The translations under genes and the position numbers were made by a program. DNA of 64,000 nt. It comes from Blasia pusilla. Its lineage: Eukaryota > Marchantiophyta > Marchantiopsida > Blasiales. Every line of letters begins with the position of its first letter. Position 1 is the stretch's first letter. The notes under the pieces were generated by a model, which was given only the letters and a program-made list of their open reading frames with translations, did not search any database and was not told where the DNA came from. The stretch covers positions 40,176,001 through 40,240,000 of the forward strand of contig CM114274.1 in assembly GCA_050084515.1 (NCBI GenBank), written 5' to 3'. Of this stretch, positions 20,600 through 32,305 are shown one piece after another.

Positions 20600-23500
20600 A
20601 AAGTAGAGAATGCGAATTACACACTCAAACAAACGATGTGAAAACACAATCTGGAACACGAATATGGATGTATATATAAAATCCTTTCAAAAAACATTTT
20701 ATTCCCAAAATATTTGCCCCAATACAAGAGGTGGTATGGATATACCATGCTAGTTTAATGATTGTCATAAGAGGGCAATGAGCTTTTCTCAAACACGCTA
20801 AATTCGACAAAATTTTGACTTATTAACTCTTGTACCTAAACCACTAAGATCACGGATGTTACACATATTAATTCTCAATCTTCTAATTGTGTACACATTT
20901 AATCTATCAAAAACTGTCATGATCCCCAACTTAGAGTCAACCATGGACTTCACGATAGCATGGCAAAAGTATGCTCATGTGGGTTCGGGATGATTCACCC
21001 ACTATGCTCTTGTCTCTCACCTCTGCATTATATCAAACCCCAAAGCATGAGAGCCTTATCTGTTGAGTAAAGGGCTAAAATCACAAGAGAGAAACTCTCA
21101 TTCAAAAGTGCTTACCCTATCGTGTTTTCTTCGAGAGTGTTTTTTGGGTCTCGATTTGAGTATTGTTGGGCCATCAGGAATCCTTCGGATAACTTGCAGC
21201 ACAAGTTTGACTAAGGTGAAACCAACAATCACATCAAGCCAGCAATGACATGAAATCTCCTACCCTAAACCTTATGATAGCAAGTCTGAGCAAGATGAAA
21301 ACCCGCAATGAGGGAAGTGAACCGCAAAGTATTAAGTAGCATTACAAAATCTCTAAAGTCTCCATACTTAAGAAAACAAATGCAAATTGGATAGTTTGCA
21401 ATCTGTTCCTCTCTCTTCTCCAATCCTCCCTCTCTCAGATTTCTGTCTTTTGATAGAAACTAGAAGGAGAGGGAGGAGGAGTCCTCCTCCCTTTTCCCTT
21501 GTCCTAAAACCCTTCCTACCCCTCCCTCACTCTGTCCCTCTCTCCCTCACTCCCTGCTATTGTTCTAGGTTGTGGGAGTGACATGAAATGCAAATGAATG
21601 GATACTTATTTGTGCTCATATTTTACTCATACATGGTAAGACACTTTGATAGCAGCTCCTCCAAGACCCGGTCCCCTTTAGACTCTTGCTATTTCCAGGC
21701 AAGGCTTCACGCCCTTCCCTTTCATGTGAGGAAGGCGATATTCATCAAAGTTTGGCCCATCTCATTCTTTGAGCATATAAGTGCATTGCCTCTTTTTTTT
21801 CAGCTGAAGATTTATGGTTATGTGTCCATGCATTACTAGGAATGGGGCCTCGTGCACAGGACCGCATGTTGGCAGTTTCATGAACAAAGCCGTCAGTTAT
21901 ATGTGAAGATGGTTGACTTTGTGTTTTTGCAGGAGGATGGGTACTCCATTTTGGCATGGTTGATGTTGGGAGTGGCAGATTGGATTACAGTCCACATTTT
22001 CCATGACCAAAATGGCTTTTCGGTCGCTGAGGACAGCTCCCCTCACATGAGGAAAGTTGTAGCTATGATCCATGAGGCCATTGCCTTCTCTGGTTGTATT
22101 GTGCACCTCCAATTCGAGTATTGCTACATGCCAAAGGGATTGCTTCCACCTCCAAGAATTTTCTTGGCTAGATGATATCCTAGACAACGGTTGAGGGGAG
22201 GTTTTGCCCATGTTGTAGTCGGGTGTGTAGTGGGCTTGTGTGGTGGAGGATGGGTTGGCGTCATGATGTTATTCATAGATGAGTAGAGTTTTTCCAATGG
22301 TTGTTATGAGGCCTATTTTATCGTGAATGAGTGGTTGTTGCACTCGAGGATACTAATTTAGGTTTTTGGCAGAGAAGGATTGACGTGGAGTTGATATGGG
22401 GTGATCATCTGACACCCATAAGGGTTTTTTTTTTGGACTATGATTAACCCTCGTGTAAATATTTTATAGTTTGTGTATGTGTATAGTTTGGAGTGTTCTT
22501 GCAATGGATTTTTCTCCCTAACATCATGTGAGTGGATAACTTGTAGTACCCACATTTTTGAAAATTTGATAGAAAGATCATTTTTGTACAGAATTGTAGT
22601 GAAGTCTTCACTAATTGAAGACTGAAGGTCCAAGACTGGAAGTAAAGAAGAATGCTTTGCAAAAATTATGTTGAAGTATGGAAGTGTGAAATTGGGAGAG
22701 CTCCGCTGAGGGGAAAAGACAGAGTGAGAGATTAAGTAGTGTCTTGGAGGAATGAGAATTTTTGTAAAAGTAGGAAAGCAGAATGACATGGAAGAAGTGG
22801 AAGAGGCACGGGTGCTTAGTAGCAAAGATTATGGCGAAGACAGCAGTGTGGGAAGATGGTAAAGACTATTGACAAAGACCTGTAAATGACTTCTTCTTTG
22901 GAGCAACAGTTCAAAGGGGATCTTTGTGCGAAGACTGTGAACAAAGAACAAAAACCAAAGAGCAAAGACTAAGAAAGTAAAGAAGGGCATAAGAAAGAAG
23001 AAGAAGGAATCAGAAGCGCAAAGATGTATGAAGAGTAGGAATAGGAAGATGAATAATATTTTTGAAGAAAGCGGATGGAAGGAAGGTCGCTAGGAGGACA
23101 TCTTTGTGGTGGCAACATCAATATTAAAGTGCTTTGCAAAGATAGGATAGAAGTGCTTCGCGACGATACGATAGGAGTGCTTCGCGTCGAGCAAAGACTG
23201 TAGATATTGAACCGTCGCGGTGGTTTTGGAAGTTAGAAATGGAAGAGCACAGTGGTTGAGATGGAAGCAGAAGGGAATCAACATAGAAATCAATCCACTA
23301 AGGGGAAATGAAGAGTTGGAAGATATGAACCGCGAGATTAACAGTTAGAAATCTATAGTGAAGTAGAAAGGCTACATAGAAAGAGCCACAAATTGTAAAG
23401 AGAGTATTTAAAGAGTAAAACATAAGAGCAAGGGGTCATTCCTTATGTCTTGAGTTATTAGCATTCTTATTGATTATGTGAGAAGCAGTTTTTTAGTGAT

Positions 23501-24095
23501 GATCTGAGCTGAAGAGCCTTGTATACTCTGAAGCTGTTAATACTTTCTAGCTTCCTCCACTCTTTGATGTATGAGAGGTATCCTCGCTCATTCATTCTGA
23601 TGTGCAAAGTTGAATGTAAATCTTATTGGGCTATTATAGGGATGAGAGTTGAGTCCTTGATTTTAGAATTCCAGAGGATAATCAAGAAGAGCGTATGAAA
23701 GTTGTTACACAGTTAGTAACTTCCCGTGACAGATTCAGTTCTGAAAGCAGGGTGAGCCGCAATCTTCTTGAAGTCTCTTTGAGATCCTTGTTTGAACTTT
23801 GGTATCCAAGATTTGCATGACTCTTTCTCTACACTTCAGAAGAGTTTCTTTCGAAGGGAAGAAATCCATTTTAATCTTTTGTACTACTGAAGACTTGGTC
23901 ATTGAAGTTATTGAAGTACTTAGTGAAGAAGAAGCTCTTCTTCATATTTCTTATAAAACCTCTCTTTCCTCAGGAAACAATGATCTCTTGGGAACGAACT
24001 TAATACTTTGCGATTAAGAAAGTACCTTTTCCTTGAGTTGTACATTACATAACTCTTAACCCATATCTCTCTCTTTGTGAATGTAATGTGACAGC
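20600..24095. other. Unrecognised 3.5-kb stretch
   Basis: I recognise no gene. There is a pyrimidine-rich tract at about 21400-21560. The longest open stretch is 21852-22175 (+, 107 residues, VDFVFLQEDGYSILAWLMLGVADWITVHIFHD), with no family I can name. 22680-23440 is strongly purine-rich on the plus strand with frequent AAAGACT/AAGAAG words and few stops of interest. It may be the remains of an unrecognised element. Confidence 0.5.
23127..23198. repeat. Three tandem copies of a 24-bp unit
   Basis: Units start AAGTGCTTTGC, AAGTGCTTCGC and GAGTGCTTCGC at 23127, 23151 and 23175, with period 24. Each unit contains a small inverted core (TTTGCAAA or TTCGCGACGA). Confidence 0.8.
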
Positions 24096-27000
24096 TTGTA
24101 CTCTACCGGTGTAACTCTCCCAATGTCACACAACATTAAACTCCTCTATTTACCGGTGATCGGGGTTGAAAAAACAAAACCACTAATGATATATGCCTAC
24201 AAGGATGAGGAAACCTTAGAGAACATGAGGGAAAACCTTAAAAAATCAAGGAAGTGGAAAGATGTTGAGTTCAGTTTTTGGGATAAGAGAATACTTGAAA
24301 TTGTAGATAAAGATATGGAAGAGTGCAATATGCTAGAGGATATGGGAGAGGAAGTTTATTTGATAGATAGGAGGATTGAGAGGGGTACATTTGATGAAAA
24401 GGAGGAGGGAGGAAAAACAAACATGGAATTGACAACAGAGCTTAACTCATTCGTCGCAACCCTTTCAAATAATGAAGACATGAATCCTAATTGCATAGGT
24501 ATTGTAGACCTATTTGTAGAGGCCAATTCTAGGGGATCTAACACTACTCCATCCCCATGTGGGCCCAGCCTTGATTTGGGAGAAGTTGTTGATAATTTGG
24601 TTTGTAGTTTGGTATGTGGGAGCTCACATCAACTCGTTGATATTGCTGATGTGTGAGGTACATTGGGTTCATCATTGATGAAACCCTTCTACACGTCTTA
24701 CTGGAAAAGTAAGACCAGGGGATTAGAGAAGTTGATGAAAGACCTGAAATTAGACCACCATAGATGGTTTGTACGAACCTTTGATAAGCATGGGGAAGAG
24801 GTAGATTTGTCTACGAGGAGTGTGTTGAAGAGTATCAAACCGCAGATGGCTCAGAGGACAAGAAATCTATTGACAATACATTCAATAATTGGAGAAAACA
24901 TATTCTAACAGTTTAGCATGAGAGGAGGTGGGCAGAGAGGAATAACTTACCTATCACTAAGAGAACCAAGTTTGAAATGCACAGACCTCAACCTTTAGAT
25001 CCAAGACTTGTAGTGGAGGAAGGGCTTAGAATCATGGAGGAGGTGAACTCGGCCTCGGGTTTGGAGAAATCACCTTATATCCATTGGAGTGGAGACCTTG
25101 TTGTAGAGCCAGTTGTAGTTTCAAGTTTAAAGCTCAGTGTATGTATTGTAAAGAGACCATCAACTTAGCCCCCGCGCATAAGAACTTGAAAATGAACCTA
25201 GAGCAGCATTTGACCATCAAGTTTCATCTCAGAGGTGTGGAACTAAGTAAGGCAAATGCTTGTGCACCTCTAAGGATAGGAAAGGCAGGAAAATCTGCGA
25301 AGCCTTACGATAGAGACACTAAGGCCAACAATGTCCTTGAGAGGTGGTTGATGAAGTGTTCAAGGCAAGGGGGGTCTCAACATGGCGTAGGTTTTGAAGG
25401 TGAGCCTTCACATACTAAAAACCTTGCCAACATTCTGTTATCTCAATTCTGTTGGGGTTACTGGAGAGACACTATTGGGGTCTCTAAGATTCAGAAAGAA
25501 GTAAATATTGCATGATCAGAAGGGAGGCAAAACGTGGGAAGCAAATGCCAGAGTTAGGAAGAGGGTGTTTAACCCAACATCCGAGTGTTGGGTGGACATC
25601 AGGGGTTCGTTCAGATCAATTAATTGTCTATATGTTAGTAGATTAGGAGGTGGTTTTAAGCACCTCAAATGTGATGAGTGCTTCAAGCTGACTAAAGAGG
25701 GGGACTTCAGGATGAGAGTTGATAGAGAAGGCAAGAGTGGAACTCCATGAGGGACAAGATCAACTTTGATGTGCATAAGATTGGACTATCTCACAAAGCA
25801 TGAGCTATGGTTGTAAGCTCGGACTTATGCTCGTGAGAGGAGAACAGTGCGCTTGATCAATTTTGGCTTGAGAAAGAGGGTATGTGCACTCTAGAAAAAG
25901 AAACATAAACTAGACTTCCTCTTAGATCGGGCAACCGATAGGAAAGATTTGCTTTCATTCCTTCAAAATATTAAAGTAGCAAATAGGAGTGGATGTTTTG
26001 GAGGACGAGAAGCACTTTGGGACTATCTCCAAGATGCAGGAAAAATCTGAACAGGAAAGAGAAGGGGCACATATTTTCAAAAAGGACAAAAGCCATTGCT
26101 GAAGCACTCTTGCAATTTGGTGGTCAACCTGAAGCAAGATGTCTAGCATTGAACCTTATGGGCCCAAGTTTAAGTACATTAAAAAGAGAAAGAAGAAATT
26201 TTATTCCCTTCCGATGCGACATTAGATCAAAGGTGTTTAAAGAAGTGGGACAGATATTGACTGCAGCAAAGGAGAGAAATGGCATCACCAAGGATGTCCC
26301 TATGGTATTTGCTGAAGACGAACCCAGGGTGAAAGGTCGTGTGAGGCAATTTCTTTAACACTTTCCATTGCATTCAACCATTTGATTACTTGAACTATAA
26401 GGCATACCTTGATTTTGAAGTCGCTTTGTACCCCATTTGAATATAATCTCAGGTTTTTTTTTTCTCCTTGTGGTAGGTGGGAATCAAAGTGGGATACTCT
26501 GTTGGGTTTTTGTGGTCCATCTGAAAACCATCAATGTAGTTTGGGCTTGGAAATTTTGGTTGGAGAGGGATATGCGGGATATGAGAAAATCATTTCCACA
26601 TTTGAGAGTCACATAATCAATGTTTATGCTTGTGTAATTTTTGTAAACCCTCTACATAAGAAACTTCCCAAACTAGTTGTTTGTGCAACCTGCACATGTA
26701 ATGGGTTTACAGCAGATTGGGTAAGGGCTCAGTGGGAGAATATGAAATCCATGTGGGATGCAAATTGTAGGGAATCGGTAGGCCTTGTTATTGGGAATGC
26801 TTCTGATGGTGATGCAGGAAGACGTAAGCTTATGCTTAAGGATTATATGGGTAGAGGACCATATGGGGATCATCCTTGTAAGGGTCTGAATTGGGCAAGG
26901 TGGGGATTCACTATACATAAATATCCTAATGCGGATTATGGAGGGTTTGGTGATCAAGATCCTCCTCATTGTGGGAAGAAATTGTTAAACCCATTAGATA

Positions 27001-28132
27001 GAGCAAACCATCCAATTATATTAGCTCCTTATATAGCGTCTTAAGAACACGTACAATTGGTGTACAACCTTTATCCAAACAAGCAACATCATCTAACATT
27101 TGATGATACAAGAAGAAGGGATAGACAGAATTGGGCCTCTGCCCAAAGAGTTGCATGTAGAGGAGTGCAAGCTTATCTTCATGACTTGCAAACACATGAA
27201 TGTTCTTTTTTCTCATGATTTTCTGAAACATGATTTGTGGACTTAAATCATGCTTTGTTCGAAAATCACATGAGTCCTACGACTATGGAGGTTGTGGTTG
27301 AAGTTACGTAATGAACATTTTTTGGAAAGAACGTGATTAATCTGCAAGCATTTCATAATGTGAATATCTGATGTCACTATGCACTGCGATTGATTTGTCT
27401 CTAAAATCTCTCCCTTCCCGTTCCTCTTCATCTAAAAAGATCAGATTGTTATGAAAATTTTTTTTCTAAAGTTGGAGGGATGGCGGGTCATGAGCAAAAT
27501 TATGATTTTGGAGTTTTGATGGATTCAGTCTCAGGTTTAAACATAATTGCTCCATTAGAGTATGGTGTAGAAGGGTTGAAATTGGGAAGGGCTCACAAGA
27601 AAATGGAGCATACTTGGCATGACTTACATCCTCTCCTTCCATACCAATTATTAATAATTTTGGAGGATTATTGTTGTATTGCCATAGATGAACTTGTTGT
27701 GGATGCCTTGAAGAGGGGTTTGTGGGAGGCTAAAATCTTTGCATACGATTAGAGATGAATCCACTTATATCAGAGATTGATACAAGATGGTGGAATACAC
27801 CTTGGGTGATAGAAACCCAAACCTGGAAGAAAGATGGCATTTTCATCTGGAACATGGAAACTGATCCTGATAAAAAGGCGGAACCAAAAGACGAAGTTAC
27901 ACCTCTTCACGATTCAGACCTTGGGAGATCAAGCTTTCCTCCTCCGACTGAAGATGGAAATAGAGACGACTTGGACCTCATTGATAATTCATTGTGGAAC
28001 ACGAGTGATACTAGTCCTACTTTACCTGGAGATGATATGCTAGATGATGGATTGAATGATGTAGATATTGTTGGGAATGAATTTGGTCATATTTTTGAGG
28101 AATTCACGTCTTCAGAACTTCATGGTACGTAG
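24096..28132 (+). pseudogene. Multi-segment gene of an unnamed, probably transposon-related family
   Basis: I do not recognise a named family. On one strand a series of open stretches reads as one protein broken by stops and frameshifts. An acidic N-terminal part is at 24096-24656 and a basic middle at 25084-25515, with KAQCMYCKETI and a later histidine as a possible BED/C2H2-like finger. A Cys-rich segment at 25508-25750 has KCDECFKLTKEGDFRMRV. A well-preserved core at 26409-27044 has YACVIFVNPLHKKLPKLVV, FTADWVRAQWENMKSMW, IGNASDGDAGRRKLML and DQDPPHCGKKLLNPLDRA. Its tail runs to about 27230 in another frame (RRRDRQNWASAQR). C-terminal stretches are at 27480-28132 with an acidic end. A zinc finger at one end and an Asp-rich core with SDGD and DQD suggest a transposase-like protein, but this is inference. 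Confidence 0.5.
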
Positions 28133-28639
28133 GAGAGAATCAACAAAGTAATTCCTATAGTTACATTTGAGAGGAGTCAGACATACAAGTCTAGTCTTGT
28201 TAGTCTACTTGTGGGAAACCCATCTCTTTCAAAAGATAGACTGAAAAGGGTCCAGCATATAGGGAAGGTGAAGGAATCTATTCATTGGAATAGTTTCATG
28301 GAGAATAGAGATGATAAAATGGAGTAGATTATTCTCGATATTGGATCTAATATTGTTCTTGTATTTGCATCAGGTCCAAATGTTCTTCAACCATGCAGAT
28401 CCACTCGAGCATCATTGGCTGCAAAAAAAGAGAGAGGAAAAGGAAAAGGAAAAGGAAAAGGCAAGACATCAAGGCTTAGAGACATTAACGAGGCATCTAT
28501 TTTAAGTGGATGTGATCAAATAATTTAGATAGGAAGCCTTCAGAAGATTAGGAGGAAATATGGAGCCAAGTTTGCTCGATCTAGACATGAAGTGGATTTT
28601 TTAGATAGACAAGTCCCTCTGAATGAAAGTGGTCAATCT
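28133..28639. other. Downstream flank with GGAAAA repeat
   Basis: There is no gene. A 6-base repeat, AAAGG/GGAAAA, runs about five times at 28434-28462. At about 28640 sequence homologous to the gypsy RNase H of the first element starts abruptly, which marks a rearrangement or insertion breakpoint. Confidence 0.6.
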
Positions 28640-29820
28640 GTAAGCCCATCTCGCAAGCTTCCGTGTAAGCTTGTTGGACTCCATCAACCACTTCAATGGT
28701 TAATGATTGGTGATGATGGTAAAGGGGTTTCCGAATAAGTAACACCTGAAATGCGCAACAGCCCATATCGCAGCCAAGCACTCACCCTCATACGAGTTGT
28801 ACTTTGCCTCTGCAGCGTTGTTCGAGCGGCTAGCGTAAGCCACCACGAACTCTCTACCCTCATCATCATGTTGGTGAGCACCGCTCCAAGCCCCAACATG
28901 CTCCAATCTGTGTGCAACTAGAAAGGACGCCCCCTGATCGGTCTCCTCAAGATGGGCGCGGACGTCAACCTGTCCTTGAGCAACTGAAATGCTCGCTCCT
29001 GCTCATCCCCCAGTGCCACTCGTGATCCACCTTGGTCAGCAAGGTTAGCGGCTTCGTGATCGAACTGAATCCCTTGACGTACTGCTGATAGAAGTCCGCC
29101 AATCCCATCAATGCATGAACACGGCTCACATCTATAGGGTGTGGAATGCGTGAGATAGCCTCTACCTTTGTCTGTTGAACACCAAGGCCCCCTGAGTATA
29201 TGGTATGATCCAAGTACTCAATCTGGTCGTAGAAGAACTTGCACTTACCTGGATATAGCTTCAACCCATGTAATTGCATTCGTTGAAACACCTCCTCTAG
29301 ATGTCGCTCATATTCCTCAACCATGGCGCTAAAGACTACAATGTCATCAATATAAGACCTAGCAAAATCCAGACCAGCCAAGATCCTATCTGTGACCCTC
29401 TGAAACTCAGCCGAGGCATTATTTAACCCAAATGGTAAGAACCGCCACTAGTACAAACAATCCTTCATGTGAGGATCGATGCCCCAAAATGCCGTCTTCT
29501 GCCTATCCTCCAATTTGAAAGGCAGCTGATGGTATCCAGCTCGCAAATCCAATCAACTGAAGACCTTTGCATGACCAATCGTATCAAAGATCTCCTCAAG
29601 GATGGGCATGGCATACCTATCAGACTTCGCTACCGATTGATAGGTCGGTAATCCCCACACATCCGTCTTTCCGTCCGGTTGCTATGCACATCCTTCTTGG
29701 CGGGGCATGATAGTGGCAGATGCATACTCCCCATGCGACATATCCCCTAGTCCTGATCCAACCAAGTCCTGGCTCCTACTCTGAATCAGAGCCCTCTCCA
29801 TATCATTGTACCTGTAGGAT
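28640..29820 (-). pseudogene. Gypsy RT-RNase H, second copy
   Basis: Open pieces include 29381-28965, with the YIDDIVVFS active site, LGVQQTKVEAISRIPHPIDVSRVHALMGLADFYQQYVKGF and KVDHEWHWG. A further piece, 28906-28700, carries RNase H (GREFVVAYASRSNNAAEAKYNSYEGECLAAIWAVAHFRCYLFG). The RT upstream half is in the same region with AGYHQLPF and a stop. A direct comparison is possible: DCLYQWKF in copy one (CAG at 1175-1177) is CLY-stop-W here (TAG at 29448-29450). The frame also breaks where copy one reads NRQTKADRYAMP. Confidence 0.88.
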
Positions 29821-29964
29821 CATCGGAAGATCGGCATATCACTCGACAACTCAATGCGGATCCCCGGTTCCTTCAGCGTACCCAGATCCTCCATGCTAAA
29901 CGCTAAGCAGCTCCTATAACTCATGAGGAACTGATGTATTCGGCGCCGCTCTCCTCTTGTCAAC

Positions 29965-30330
29965 TTAGGGCCCATATCTAGCTCCTAAGTCTCCATCGTT
30001 ACTATGGTAGGACTCTTGAGCGCGGATATCGTTGGTTGCTATGGTGCAATCCCGTCTTGAACAACAACACTCGGCCGCTCTTCTGCAGCCAACTGCAAAC
30101 TCTGATCTCCTCCACATGCAGTGCCCGGAACTACCCTCAATGTTGTGGCTATCATCTCCTAGCGTACCTGCAAAACATCCCAAGAAGTCCAAGGATGTCT
30201 CTCCCGATCTCTCCTGGTGTGTAGATCTCCTCGGGTCTCGCCCCCAACCACTGCCTCCACCGTCTCGGTAAGCATGGGGCTCACCAACGCAACCGTTGGG
30301 ATTTGTCGCGATCTCATACGACGTTGCTCA
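29965..30330 (-). pseudogene. Linker between methyltransferase and RT, second copy
   Basis: Minus-strand frames here read RSRQIPTVALVSPMLTETVEAVVGGE and then weaker sequence. They correspond to the 1758-2000 region of the first element (QLRTMSVGLPPLV...). No motif is recognised. It is aligned only by position and by the shared sense words following motif X. Confidence 0.5.
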
Positions 30331-31285
30331 GGCACTTCCAAGCTGAGGATCCATTTCAAGCAGTTCAGGTCTATTGCCTGACCCAAGACATGGCGTCATG
30401 ATGCCTTTGACACTGACGGTATTGTCGTCACTCCTGTGGGAAATCCCATTGATCGCTCTCTCTCGTCGGCGTTGGGCTCCACCAACCGTTGAACCTAGTC
30501 ATTCCAAACCAAGCCAAGATCGGCCTCCTTATATGCATAGGAAGCGGGAAAACTCACAAACGTGGGCAAGGCTGTCCGCGGCCTGCCTATCTGTTGACCA
30601 GAGTCAACGGTGGTTGATCATCGTGTCTCATTGCTTGTGATCGACGACCTAGATCCAGAATGGAATCCACTAACCAATGGGAGGGGCACTCCACTCTTGC
30701 ATACGCCCTCTGTAACACCACAAGGGGCACCAAGTTGGTCCACCATAGACGTAGGTGATGGGTTCTAGAACTATCACTCAGCGCATCCAAGAACATTGCA
30801 GGGCCGATCCGAGCACGCACATGATGAGCACTTGTCACCACCCGTGATCTGGAGTCTCCTAAGATCGGCTCATTCTCCAGAATGTAGGATGGAGAACGAG
30901 ATTGGTGCTCCTGCAACTGCCGTAAGACTCTCAACATCTCCCATAAAAACTTGGACCGAGTGTTAGCCAACCCGCTGCCTCATCCAACACTCGATTGGCC
31001 CTAACATGGCCAACCGGCAATGACCAAATCAATGGTCCGTACCCGCTCTAAGTCTTGCGCCCTTAGCAACGAAATATCCCTTGGTAGGGAACTCTGGTAC
31101 CCCTATACCACGGACGTAGACAATAAGTCGAGAAAACGTAGGCGTAATTGCGCCACATGTTGTAGTGAGAAGTGCCTCGCACCATCATCACTCTCCGCAT
31201 ACACGTACTGCTACACTCGCACTCCTGCCTGCAAAACAACAGCTAACCTGGTGCTAATCCCTCCAAAGAGATCTAACACTCGAAT
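30331..31285 (-). pseudogene. DNMT3-like C5-cytosine methyltransferase domain, second copy
   Basis: Motif I reads VLDLFGGIS (31253-31279) followed by LAVVLQAGVRV. Then comes YVYAESDD, DLVIAGWPC with the catalytic Cys codon at 31004-31006, and directly after it TAG (31001-31003) where copy one has Gln of the PCQ motif. WEMLRVLRQLQ follows, then LENEPILGDSRSR (30839-30880). Here the usual ENV of motif VI is ENE. SSRTHHLRLWWTNLVP is at 30725-30772, NADERERSMGF near 30460 and RHVLGQAIDLNCLKW near 30365. The two copies agree on order and spacing, which shows the methyltransferase is a regular part of this gypsy family and not a chance insertion. Confidence 0.85.
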
Positions 31286-32110
31286 ACCCTCCTCCAGGAT
31301 ACACCACACAATGGGTGTGGTATCCAAGGGTATCATCATAGTACTCCCTGCTACCTCAGGTTCTTCAGACCCTTCATGATCCGGTGCAAACGCCTCGCTC
31401 CACGCGGTATGCACGTGCTCATCTGCCAATCGTCGAAGCTCCTCAGTCGAGCCCCACAATGGCACCTCTCCTCTACGGAATGATGTAGCTACCATAACAC
31501 TCCTCTCCATAGAAATGTCAAGAACGGGAGTATCCTCTACATGTCCCTCAATCAAATCACTAGGCCAAGTGATGGCACTGCTAAATGCTGCTAAGGTCGC
31601 CATCTCTCCGGGCCGTTGCTCGATCACTGCACCTATGAATCGAACAGGTAATGAGCTAAGGCGCCCATCACCTGACTGCCATCCTGGTCTGTAGGACGTT
31701 GACTCGTCCCAGTAATCCACGGAAAACCCCATCGGGTATAACACTGTTCCACCAACCAAGATGTCGTAAGACTCTACATCAGTCACTATCACTTTGGCTT
31801 GCACCACGGAATCAACTGTAGGATGTCCCGGGCAAATCCTCACCACGACCTCCTGTCGGGTGATATACTATGTGGTGCTCACTCCACCCAAGGATGTCTG
31901 TATCTGGAATGGACAACGCTCCTCATCGGCTCTCGTCAAGCCCAATTCTCTAAATGACGCTTTCCCTAACATCAGGGGTTGCGCTCCTGAATCCAACAAG
32001 ACGCGCTACGGACTAAAAGCTCTACCTCCGGGACTCACCAACTGGAAGACCTCTCCTCAGTTATCCAGCAACACAACCCCAAGAGAAGCCATGGCATGCT
32101 CTATCGCGGG
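31211..32110 (-). pseudogene. Gypsy protease and linker, second copy
   Basis: Sense order gives LLDSGAQPLMLGKASFRELGL near 31900-32000, the retropepsin DSG active site. CPFQIQTSLGGVSTT then leads to a stop. The open stretch 31846-31211 continues with TVDSVVQAKVIVTDVESYDILVGGTVLYPMGF, the C-terminal half of the protease, followed by an acidic linker that runs without a break into methyltransferase motif I. A TGA replaces the Trp of LDNWSG in copy one, and a TAG lies just before the active site. Confidence 0.8.
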
Positions 32111-32305
32111 TCTAGCGGGCATCTCTGCCATCCTAGCAGCCGCAGCATGCCATGAATCTCACGTGGACGGCCCCAGCATCCGCTCCAAGGGCAAGTCCAT
32201 CACCTTCTCTTCAATCACCTCTGAACGTGATGCAAGAACTCCAACTCCGCGCTCACATAGTGAAGCGGCCAGTCAAAAAGCCTCGGTGGGCGTCCGACTC
32301 CATAG

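Larger units (their letters stand above)
28640..32300 (-). mobile_element. Inverted internal fragment of a second DNMT-gypsy copy
   Basis: In minus-strand sense order it holds protease, linker, methyltransferase and RT-RNase H, matching the element at 1-7661 segment by segment. It stops inside RNase H at 28640 and upstream of the protease at about 32300. No gag and no LTR are found on this side. The adjoining plus-strand segment 32306-34354 holds the remaining integrase half. Flipping 28640-32300 would restore a normal order, so an internal inversion, or the fusion of two fragments, is likely. Confidence 0.85.
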
